A stretch of 5,093 bases of DNA from NCBI GenBank assembly GCA_028707375.1, contig JAQWCB010000074.1, forward strand, positions 1-5,093, written 5' to 3'. The first letter of the stretch is position 1. Each line of letters starts with the position of its first letter. Position numbers and translations under genes: made by a program. The notes below the pieces were generated by a model that saw nothing but the letters and a program-made list of their open reading frames with translations, had not been told where the DNA came from and did no database searches. Source of the DNA: Bacilli bacterium (GTDB lineage Bacteria; Bacillota_I; Bacilli_A; RFN20; CAG-288). Below, piece by piece: positions 1-5,093 of this stretch.

Positions 1-735
1 TCAGCTGACACCCATAAAATATCTAATGAGGCTGATCTATATCGCTTCTTTTTTCATAAAAATGAACACACTCAATACATCATGGAACAATTTATTGATG
101 GCGAACTTATTTCTTTCGATGGCGTCTGCGATTCCAAGGGCGATGTTGTTTTTCCAACCTATCATATCTTTCCTTTGCCGGAAATTAGAAATGATGTAAC
201 TTACGAAGATGTCATTTACTATACTTCGAAAACTATCCCCGCTGATTTACTTGATGCTGGTCAGCGAATTCTCAAGGCCTTTCACGCCTTTAGTCGCTTT
301 TACCATTTAGAATTCTTCCGTTTAAAGAAAGATCAACCCCACATTGGACACAAAGGAGAATTGGTCGGACTGGAAGTGAACATGCGCGTGCCAGGCGGTT
401 ACACTCCCGATATGATTGACTTTGCCTACTCAGTCAACATTTATAATATTTGGGCCGATGTTATTGTCTACGATGAGAATCGCGAAGTTATTAATCTACC
501 GCGTTACTATTGTGCATACACCGGCCGACGTTTCAATAAGGTTTATACCAATAGTTGGAACGCCGTCTTAAATAGATACGAGAAACAAATATGCTACTGC
601 AACAATAATCCTATCGTACTTGCTGATGGGCTAGGTGATTATTTCTTTATGGCAAAATTTGACGATTTGGATCAAGTAAAATCTTTTTTCCAATTTACCT
701 TGAGCACACCAAATTCTTCCCAAATTAAGTCGTGA
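1..735 (+). CDS. ATP-grasp domain ligase, 3' part (5' end beyond the window)
   Basis: The reading frame is open from base 1 to the TGA at 733-735, giving 244 visible residues. The ATG at 82 is only an internal methionine, because the 27 codons before it read as conserved protein (DLYRFF, then YIMEQFIDGE). Visible features of the ATP-grasp fold are the strand YIMEQFIDGELISFDG at about residues 26-41, the segment YHLEFFR at 101-107, and the metal-binding run GLEVNMRVPGG at 123-133, where Glu125 and Asn127 are the expected Mg-ATP ligands and Arg129 is conserved. The family activates a carboxylate as acyl-phosphate and joins it to an amine or other nucleophile; the substrates here cannot be told. 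The N-terminal pre-ATP-grasp domain and part of the ATP-binding lobe are missing from view. The C-terminal 80 residues are lineage-specific and I do not recognise them. The gene converges on the sugar-transport operon and is probably unrelated to it. The ATP-grasp call is firm; the specific function is unknown. Confidence 0.85.
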   Translation, partial: SADTHKISNEADLYRFFFHKNEHTQYIMEQFIDGELISFDGVCDSKGDVVFPTYHIFPLPEIRNDVTYEDVIYYTSKTIPADLLDAGQRILKAFHAFSRFYHLEFFRLKKDQPHIGHKGELVGLEVNMRVPGGYTPDMIDFAYSVNIYNIWADVIVYDENREVINLPRYYCAYTGRRFNKVYTNSWNAVLNRYEKQICYCNNNPIVLADGLGDYFFMAKFDDLDQVKSFFQFTLSTPNSSQIKS

Positions 736-763
736 GAAGATTAGAACTTTAATCAAGGCAAGA

Positions 764-837
764 AAAAACGACTTTATAGCAAAGGTTGAATATTAAACTT
801 TTAAAATAATATATCAATCAGCGATAAAGCCGTTTTT
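764..837. terminator. Bidirectional intrinsic terminator between convergent genes
   Basis: Two 17-base arms, 764-780 (AAAAACGACTTTATAGC) and 821-837 (GCGATAAAGCCGTTTTT), are complementary at 15 of 17 positions. One mismatch becomes a G-U pair in the minus-strand RNA. The stem begins with an A-run and ends with a T-run, so both directions give a hairpin with U-rich flank, as expected for convergent genes. The 40-base AT-rich loop can fold further: ATATTA at 790-795 pairs with TAATAT at 807-812. The right arm lies 2 bases from the stop codon of the MalG-type permease gene, and the left arm lies 28 bases after the ligase stop. The long loop is atypical, so efficiency is uncertain. No gene is seen in 736-839. 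Confidence 0.65.
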
Positions 838-839
838 AT

Positions 840-1784
840 TTATCCTTTAACTGAGCCTAATGTCACACCTTTGATAATAAACTTCGAAAGAAGTAAGTAC
901 ATAAATAATAGTGGAATAATAGCAATCGTCATCAGCATATATACTTTTCCTAAGTCAAACGTTGTCGGATCAGAGGCTTGCAAACCCGCGATGATTAAGG
1001 GAATAGTTTTTTTGTTGGTTGACTGAATAACTAGGGCTGGGAAGAAGTAATTGTTCCAAGAAGCCACGAAGGAGAAAATAAATTGAACCGCCATCGCCGG
1101 TTTCAAAATTGGAAGAACGATGCGGTGAAAGATACTGAGTTCACCTGAGCCATCAACTCTGGCAGCCTCGACCAATTCCTTGGGCATAACTGAATCAAGA
1201 TACTGTCGCATATAGAAAACAGTAATTGGTGAAGCCACCGCCGGAATAATAAGAGGATAATAAGTATCGAGTAAATCATACTTCGCACATAAAGTCAGCA
1301 ATCCTAAACTCGAAACAGTAGTTGGAACCATCATGATTAAAAGAACAAAGGTAAACAAAGCATTCCGCCCTTTAAAGCGATACTGATGGAAAGCATAGGC
1401 TGTTAAACTCGAAAAGTATACAGTCAAAACAGCCGTGCACAAAGAAATGAACAAAGAGTTTAATAAAGCGCGAGCCATCGGAATATTTGTATCATCAAAT
1501 AAACTGTTCCAGTTGTAAGTAAAGAAATTGCCAAAGGTAAATGAAAAACCCTGTTGAATCTCAAAATTTGAACGCGTGCAGTTAACAATCAAAATATAAA
1601 AAGGAAATATACATAAAATGGTCAGGAAAATCAAAACTATGTAAACAAGAATCTTTCGGACAATAAGTGCAACTTTTGTTTTCCGCGCCTTGCGATCAAT
1701 ATCAATTTTCATCGGTTGCTGCTCGTTATTTTGTAATTTTTCTTCTATCATAGAATTTGGAAGAGGTTGAGCCATACTAGTCAT
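840..1784 (-). CDS. Carbohydrate ABC transporter permease, MalG type (CUT1)
   Basis: A 314-residue inner-membrane channel subunit for sugar import, pairing with the MalF-type permease encoded just upstream. Six hydrophobic segments are seen at about residues 44-67, 105-132, 142-165, 176-192, 231-252 and 281-303. The cytoplasmic EAA loop, which docks to the ATPase, is intact at 206-225: EAARVDG followed by IVLP. The C-terminal KGVTLGSVKG is the usual ending of MalG-type subunits. The start at 1784 is chosen because AGGAGG sits 8 bases upstream; the next ATG (Met4) is badly spaced. The first 40 or so residues are a hydrophilic, charged cytoplasmic tail, making this protein longer than the usual 270-280 residues. 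The gene overlaps the upstream permease gene by 8 bases, which implies translational coupling. Family assignment is firm; the sugar is unknown. Confidence 0.95.
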   Translation of the reverse strand: MTSMAQPLPNSMIEEKLQNNEQQPMKIDIDRKARKTKVALIVRKILVYIVLIFLTILCIFPFYILIVNCTRSNFEIQQGFSFTFGNFFTYNWNSLFDDTNIPMARALLNSLFISLCTAVLTVYFSSLTAYAFHQYRFKGRNALFTFVLLIMMVPTTVSSLGLLTLCAKYDLLDTYYPLIIPAVASPITVFYMRQYLDSVMPKELVEAARVDGSGELSIFHRIVLPILKPAMAVQFIFSFVASWNNYFFPALVIQSTNKKTIPLIIAGLQASDPTTFDLGKVYMLMTIAIIPLLFMYLLLSKFIIKGVTLGSVKG

Positions 1785-2766
1785 CTTGTTTTCCTCCTTT
1801 TAATTTGTATTCGGCAACTAATTTTCTTTGTTTTCTTGAAAGCTTATTCTCATTGCGATGAGTGAAAGCAAAAACCAAGAAGCTGAGGAAAGCAGTGAGA
1901 ACAAATAGCACCACTGAAACCGCCCCCGCTTCACCATAGTTGCGCGAAGTACCGATAAGCTTATATAGATACATCATCAGTGTTTTGGATGAACCATCCA
2001 CCGCACCTGAACCTTTAGTGAAAATTTGCGCTACATCAAATAACTGAACACCCCCAATCAATGAGGTGATAACAACATAGATGAATATCGGCATCAATAG
2101 TGGCATTGTAATGTGGAAAAAAGTCTTAAATGGTCCTGAGCCATCAATTGTCGCTGCTTCATACACCGAGGAATCGATTCCCATGACACCTGCCATAAGC
2201 AAAATGGTTGTATTACCAAACCACATGAGGAAATTCATCAAGGCGATGACCGCTCTTGTCCCCCAGACTGATTGACCAATATTAAACGATTCTTGAATCC
2301 ATCCCCATTTCATCATCATGTCAACAATGGGACCATTGGAAGCAAATAACATTTGGAAAAGCATACCAAAAGCCGCGGCCATGACTAAGTTGGGCATATA
2401 GATAACAGTCTTAAAAAAACCTGTTCCTCTTAGGCGCAATCTAGCATCAGTAAACCAGACAGCCAAGAGCAAGGAGATAGTCATCTGCGGAATGATACAC
2501 AAAATCCACAATATGACCGTATTTCCAGCATATTTTAGGATTGAACCTTGGAATATTTTGACATAATTGCTAAATCCCACAAAATTCGGACCTATTTCTG
2601 TTAGTCCGATGCTGTAATATTCATAAAAAGAATAGCCAAAGGTTTGCATCAAAGGTATAAATTGAAAAATAATAAAAACCACAAAAAAAGGAATCAGTAA
2701 AATATATCCCCATTTGGCATAACTCATTTTTTTCTTACGCGTATTTATTTTCATTCGCTTATCCAT
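1777..2766 (-). CDS. Carbohydrate ABC transporter permease, MalF type (CUT1)
   Basis: A 329-residue inner-membrane channel subunit, partner of the MalG-type permease. Hydrophobic segments lie at about residues 20-41, 80-104, 118-141, 172-193, 225-245 and 281-301, so there are six helices and no large periplasmic insertion such as the one in E. coli MalF. The EAA loop is present at 202-222 (YEAATIDG, then ITMP), followed by LFDVAQIFTKG at 242-252, a typical MalF/UgpA-type stretch. The N-terminus (MDKRMKINTRKKKM) is strongly basic, consistent with a cytoplasmic side. The start at 2766 has a modest GTGGGGA ribosome site about 7 bases upstream; Met5 is a possible alternative. The C-terminal tail (about 302-329) is charged, and its last codons carry the ribosome site of the next gene. 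The transported sugar is not evident. Confidence 0.95.
   Translation of the reverse strand: MDKRMKINTRKKKMSYAKWGYILLIPFFVVFIIFQFIPLMQTFGYSFYEYYSIGLTEIGPNFVGFSNYVKIFQGSILKYAGNTVILWILCIIPQMTISLLLAVWFTDARLRLRGTGFFKTVIYMPNLVMAAAFGMLFQMLFASNGPIVDMMMKWGWIQESFNIGQSVWGTRAVIALMNFLMWFGNTTILLMAGVMGIDSSVYEAATIDGSGPFKTFFHITMPLLMPIFIYVVITSLIGGVQLFDVAQIFTKGSGAVDGSSKTLMMYLYKLIGTSRNYGEAGAVSVVLFVLTAFLSFLVFAFTHRNENKLSRKQRKLVAEYKLKGGKQDD
1793..1798 (-). promoter_or_regulatory. Shine-Dalgarno site of the MalG-type permease, inside the upstream gene
   Basis: On the minus strand AAAGGAGGAAAACAAG precedes the ATG at 1784, with AGGAGG 8 bases from the start. The site lies wholly inside the last codons (Lys-Gly-Gly-Lys) of the MalF-type permease gene, whose TAG at 1777-1779 lies just past the new ATG. 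It fixes the start and supports coupled 1:1 synthesis of the two permeases. Confidence 0.85.
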
Positions 2767-2791
2767 ATTTTTTCCCCACTAACACATATAA

Positions 2792-2834
2792 CAATTGGAA
2801 ACGGAAAGCAATTAAGCGCTCCGTTTCCATATTG
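2792..2834 (-). promoter_or_regulatory. Intercistronic stem-loop between binding-protein and permease genes
   Basis: The arms TGGAAACGGA (2796-2805) and TCCGTTTCCA (2820-2829) are perfectly complementary over 10 bases. After a single bulged T at 2830, the stem extends 4 more pairs (CAAT 2792-2795 with ATTG 2831-2834). The loop is 14 bases and can close 2 further GC pairs. In the minus-strand transcript it begins 23 bases after the stop codon of the binding-protein gene. What follows is AATTGTTATATG, not a U-run, so it is not a classic terminator. Hairpins in this position are known in malE-malF type operons to protect the upstream message from 3' exonucleases or to cut downstream expression. 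That role is inferred here. Confidence 0.7.
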
Positions 2835-2857
2835 TTTAATAAATCATAAAGTTCAAA

Positions 2858-4243
2858 TTAGTCTACTCGAATTAAATTAGGATAGACCTCAGCAATATTG
2901 GTGTAGAAGTTATCCCAAGCTTTTTCTTTGGTAACCGAACCAGCAAAGTAGTCGGCGAAAGCTGTCTGAATATTTTCATTGATGCCTTGATCATATTTTG
3001 AAATATTCGACATATCGATGACATCGGCTGACTTAGCAAATAAGGCAATGTGATTTTGACCTCCCAAGAATTCCGAGCCATATGTATCATCGTCAGCAAT
3101 TTCTTGCATCGATACTTTATTGTTGGAATAATCCAAGGTATCCAAGGTCAAATGTTTAGCTATTGTGCGCGAGCAAGTCATAGTCTGCATGATCTTTCTT
3201 ACTAAAGTCGGATTGTCAGTGCCAGTTGCTCCAGCAATCCACGAACCACCCCAATAATATGAAGCCGGGCCCTCAGTAACCGCATATTCACCATATAAAC
3301 CATTTCCAGGAGCCGCCGCGGCTGAAGGATCAGCTAATGAGTTTCCTTCAAGGGTGAAGTTAATTCCCCATGTTGAATAGAAGAAGCCAAAGACTTTTCC
3401 GGTCGGGCCTTGATCAGCACTCCAAGTTGAATCCCAAAGTGACGTTTTGTGATTATATCCTTTGTCGCTGTATTCTTTTGTGGTATCAATCCATTCATTA
3501 ATCTTGGGATCGATAACAATCTCACTCTTGTCATTGACAAGCGGACTAGAGATATTATTTGAATAGGCGCGATAAGCATCATCATAGCCTGACAACATAT
3601 AGTATCCTTTGGCTTTCATTTGCTCTGCTACTGTGTTGAAACTGTCCCAAGTTGAAAGTTTTTTCTGGACTTCAGTGGGATCATCAGTTCCAAGAACTTC
3701 TTTAGCAATATCGCGACGATAAGCAAATAATCCAGGACATGCCTGCCATGACACACCTTTTTGAGCACCAGTTGAATCTGTGACGATATCTTTGGTATAC
3801 TGATACTGCTGACTAAGGTCATAATCAGTAAGTCCTAAATCTTTTTTCACGTCCAATGAATAATCTGAATCGACATACTTTAATGCATAGTCAGCTTCCA
3901 TTAAGTACATATCAACTTTGTCGTTAGCATCGGCACTAGCATTGCCCCGAAGTGCGACATCGAGTGCGTTTTGATAAGCGTTATCCTCGTTTGCAGTAAT
4001 CGTCCAAACGATTTTGGTACCATCTCTAAGGATATCATTACCATCGCCATCAGTTTCCATATAGTCTGGATAATAACTTCTAAATCTTCCCTGGAATTCA
4101 TCATTCCAGCAACGGATGTTTAATACATCACCTTCGTTTGTGCCATCAGGTGTTCCGCTTGTTATACTTGAGGTATCACCACAAGAACACAAAGCAACAA
4201 TTGATCCGACACCAACAACTAAACGTAAAATTTTTTTCTGCAT
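2858..4243 (-). CDS. Sugar-binding lipoprotein of an ABC importer (extracellular solute-binding protein family 1)
   Basis: A 461-residue surface lipoprotein that should capture a sugar and hand it to the two permeases. The start at 4243 (MQKKILRLVV) is preferred: AAAGGAAGGG lies just upstream, and the protein then begins directly with a signal peptide. In-frame ATG 4261 and TTG 4270 exist but have no ribosome site and would put a charged tail before the signal. The lipobox is LCSC with lipidated Cys21, followed by a Ser/Thr/Gly linker to about residue 38. NIRCWNDEF (42-50) opens the first lobe; YRRDIAKEVLG (175-185) and WGGSWIAG (331-338) are typical of large CUT1 binding proteins. Many exposed Trp/Tyr residues suit carbohydrate stacking. 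DGDGND at 65-70 resembles a calcium loop but is not canonical. It lies between the regulator and permease genes. The ligand is unknown. Confidence 0.93.
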   Translation of the reverse strand: MQKKILRLVVGVGSIVALCSCGDTSSITSGTPDGTNEGDVLNIRCWNDEFQGRFRSYYPDYMETDGDGNDILRDGTKIVWTITANEDNAYQNALDVALRGNASADANDKVDMYLMEADYALKYVDSDYSLDVKKDLGLTDYDLSQQYQYTKDIVTDSTGAQKGVSWQACPGLFAYRRDIAKEVLGTDDPTEVQKKLSTWDSFNTVAEQMKAKGYYMLSGYDDAYRAYSNNISSPLVNDKSEIVIDPKINEWIDTTKEYSDKGYNHKTSLWDSTWSADQGPTGKVFGFFYSTWGINFTLEGNSLADPSAAAAPGNGLYGEYAVTEGPASYYWGGSWIAGATGTDNPTLVRKIMQTMTCSRTIAKHLTLDTLDYSNNKVSMQEIADDDTYGSEFLGGQNHIALFAKSADVIDMSNISKYDQGINENIQTAFADYFAGSVTKEKAWDNFYTNIAEVYPNLIRVD

Positions 4244-4248
4244 TTTTT

Positions 4249-4258
4249 CCCTTCCTTT
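4249..4258 (-). promoter_or_regulatory. Shine-Dalgarno site that fixes the binding-protein start
   Basis: The minus strand reads AAAGGAAGGGAAAAA then ATG at 4243. AAAGGA is 9 bases and AAGGG 5 bases from the start. Upstream candidate starts at 4261 (ATG) and 4270 (TTG) have no comparable purine run, and this site would fall inside their coding sequence, so the shorter protein is preferred. Confidence 0.75.
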
Positions 4259-4270
4259 CATGAGAAACAA

Positions 4271-4276
4271 ACTATA
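4271..4276 (-). promoter_or_regulatory. Candidate -10 box for the binding-protein gene
   Basis: TATAGT on the minus strand matches TATAAT in 5 of 6 bases and lies 27 bases before the ATG at 4243. Transcription would start near 4264 and leave a leader of about 20 bases with the ribosome site in it. No good -35 hexamer sits 16-18 bases upstream, so this would be a weak promoter or none; read-through from the regulator gene is the alternative. Confidence 0.3.
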
Positions 4277-4285
4277 TCTTTAAAA

Positions 4286-4305
4286 GTGATAAACGATTTA
4301 TTCAC
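4286..4305. promoter_or_regulatory. Imperfect operator-like palindrome at the regulator stop codon
   Basis: Reading the plus strand, GTGATAAA (4286-4293), a CGA centre (4294-4296) and TTTATTCAC (4297-4305) form an inverted repeat whose 8-base arms match except for one extra T. A CG near the middle flanked by AT-rich arms is reminiscent of LacI-family operators. The site overlaps the regulator's TAA codon and would cover the -35 region of the candidate promoter at 4271-4276. The extra base breaks exact two-fold symmetry, and it does not fit the CcpA cre consensus. It may be chance or a weak hairpin. Confidence 0.3.
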
Positions 4306-5093
4306 TTATTAAAGCCTTAACTGTTTTTCCTTCCTGCAAATGGCCCTTGATAGAGACTTGTTGCGCAAAAGAAGTTTTGGGATTTTCAATCATCTCGACA
4401 ATTTTCTTGCCGGCCATTTTCCCAATCTGTTCACTATCCTGAACATAGGTAGTAAGCTCTGGACGTATAAAGCGTGAAATTTTAATACCATCATATCCGA
4501 CAATGCTGATATCTTTTCCAACTGTCAAACCCGATCTTTCAATCTCAGTGATGCCAGCCAGAGAAGAATAATCATCTGGATATATGATGCAAGTTGGTGG
4601 ATTATCTAAGGCAAGTAATTCGCGCGTAGCTTTTCCACTCAGTTGCGGAACATGATATCGACCTTCCTTCACATATTCATCAGGAACATCGATTCCATAT
4701 TCTTCACATGCTTTATAGTAACTAGCCAAACGTTTCTGCGTAATTGCTGTATTCTCACCATGAATGAACGCTATCTTTCGATGACCCATCCGATGCAAGT
4801 ATTCGACAATGTCGTGAAGACCGACGATATTGTCTGACATTATTGCAGTATGACCATCAAAAACATAGTCAATCGTGATTGTCGGAATATTGCTTTCAAC
4901 TAATTCAATAACCTGTGGATCGTGAAAGTCAACTGAAGCGATGACAACGCCATCACATCCGCGATACTTCGCATGTTCGTAATAGGTTTGACAATTGCCA
5001 ACGACCTGATTGGAAATGAATGTTATGTCATATCCATTGGCTTCCGCCTCATTTTTCAAAGAATCAAGAATGCTAGAAAAGTATTCGTGACTT
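4298..5093 (-). CDS. LacI-family transcriptional regulator, effector-binding domain (N-terminus beyond the window)
   Basis: The frame is open from the right edge to the TAA at 4298-4300, giving 264 visible residues. The TTG at 5059 is not the true start, because the upstream codons continue the conserved fold (SHEYFSSILDSLKNEAEANG). Roughly 70 residues with the helix-turn-helix should lie off the window. Family landmarks by visible residue: IPTITID (69-75), VEYLHRMGHRKIAFIHG (96-112), the TQKR turn (118-121), ISIVGYDGIKISRFIRPELTT (195-215) and the following helix EQIGKMAGKKIVEMI (221-235). The domain binds a small ligand, usually a sugar, which alters DNA binding. At 171-180, YPDDYSSLAG replaces the more usual D-x-x-A-x-G pattern. 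The gene lies 54 bases before the binding-protein gene on the same strand, so it probably controls this transporter. Whether it represses, and the effector, are unknown. Confidence 0.93.
   Translation of the reverse strand, partial: SHEYFSSILDSLKNEAEANGYDITFISNQVVGNCQTYYEHAKYRGCDGVVIASVDFHDPQVIELVESNIPTITIDYVFDGHTAIMSDNIVGLHDIVEYLHRMGHRKIAFIHGENTAITQKRLASYYKACEEYGIDVPDEYVKEGRYHVPQLSGKATRELLALDNPPTCIIYPDDYSSLAGITEIERSGLTVGKDISIVGYDGIKISRFIRPELTTYVQDSEQIGKMAGKKIVEMIENPKTSFAQQVSIKGHLQEGKTVKALISE

Noticed and set aside
82..84. ATG as the start of the ATP-grasp gene
   Set aside because: The frame is open to base 1, and the upstream residues read as conserved ATP-grasp sequence; no ribosome site precedes this ATG.
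2081..2275. Small open frames on the plus strand (also 4643-4837) and minus-strand frames within 1103-1288, 2872-3099, 3334-3585, 3628-3822 and 3901-4104
   Set aside because: All lie inside well-supported genes in other frames, have no ribosome site that I can see, and their translations look unlike real proteins.
2796..2829. GGAAACG/CGTTTCC arms as a regulator operator
   Set aside because: The half-sites are 14 or more bases apart, unlike the adjacent half-sites of LacI-type operators; an RNA hairpin explains them better.
2767..2857. Separate promoter for the permease genes
   Set aside because: TTGAAC (2851-2856) is a fair -35, but 17 bases on there is only AATATG, a poor -10; other pairs in the gap are also badly spaced.
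4244..4270. Longer binding protein starting at TTG 4270 or ATG 4261
   Set aside because: Neither has a ribosome site, and both would add a charged tail before the signal peptide; ATG 4243 has a good site.
4286..4305. Intrinsic terminator after the regulator gene
   Set aside because: The stem is AT-only in its centre, short and bulged, and only four T follow it on the minus strand; it overlaps the stop codon.
4728..4735. AAACGTTT, the core of many LacI-family operators
   Set aside because: It lies inside the regulator coding sequence, its flanks show no further symmetry, and an 8-base palindrome can arise by chance.
5057..5059. TTG as the start of the LacI-type gene
   Set aside because: The upstream in-frame codons continue the first helix of the effector domain to the window edge, so the gene is cut, not short.
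1..5093. CRISPR array, tRNA, rRNA, insertion sequence, riboswitch or phage genes
   Set aside because: Nothing resembling these was seen; almost the whole window is accounted for by five ordinary genes and short spacers.

Overview
The window holds a carbohydrate ABC-uptake locus on the minus strand and the 3' part of an unrelated ATP-grasp ligase gene on the plus strand. The two sides converge on a shared terminator. The DNA is moderately AT-rich. Shine-Dalgarno sites are purine-rich (AGGAGG, AAAGGAAGGG), the binding protein is a lipoprotein, TGA is a true stop codon (end of the ligase gene) and no ATPase is encoded beside the permeases. Together these suggest a low-GC Gram-positive bacterium (Bacillota, perhaps Bacilli or Erysipelotrichia-like). 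That assignment is inference, because there is no rRNA or other marker in the window.

Layout from left to right: (1) bases 1-735, plus strand: the C-terminal 244 residues of an ATP-grasp carboxylate-amine ligase-like protein, cut by the left edge. (2) 736-839: a convergent intergenic region with an imperfect long-armed hairpin (A-run before, T-run after) that can terminate both strands. (3) 840-1784, minus: MalG-type permease. (4) 1777-2766, minus: MalF-type permease, overlapping the previous gene by 8 bases. (5) 2767-2857: a spacer with a strong inverted repeat but no U-run. (6) 2858-4243, minus: lipoprotein sugar-binding protein. (7) 4244-4305: a short spacer and stop-codon region with a candidate -10 box and an imperfect operator-like palindrome. 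(8) 4298-5093, minus: the effector-binding domain of a LacI-family regulator, whose DNA-binding N-terminus lies beyond the right edge.

Transcription of the minus side runs regulator, binding protein, MalF-type permease, MalG-type permease. This is the standard order of a regulated CUT1 sugar importer. The binding protein captures an oligosaccharide at the cell surface, the two permeases form the channel, and an ATPase from elsewhere (an MsmX/MsmK/UgpC-type shared subunit) must supply energy. The LacI-type protein probably senses the sugar. The intercistronic hairpin fits higher expression of the binding protein than of the permeases. The substrate cannot be read from the window: no glycosidase or sugar-catabolic gene is present. 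I see no convincing novel system. The points of most interest are the regulatory signals, the split expression architecture and the uncharacterised ATP-grasp protein.
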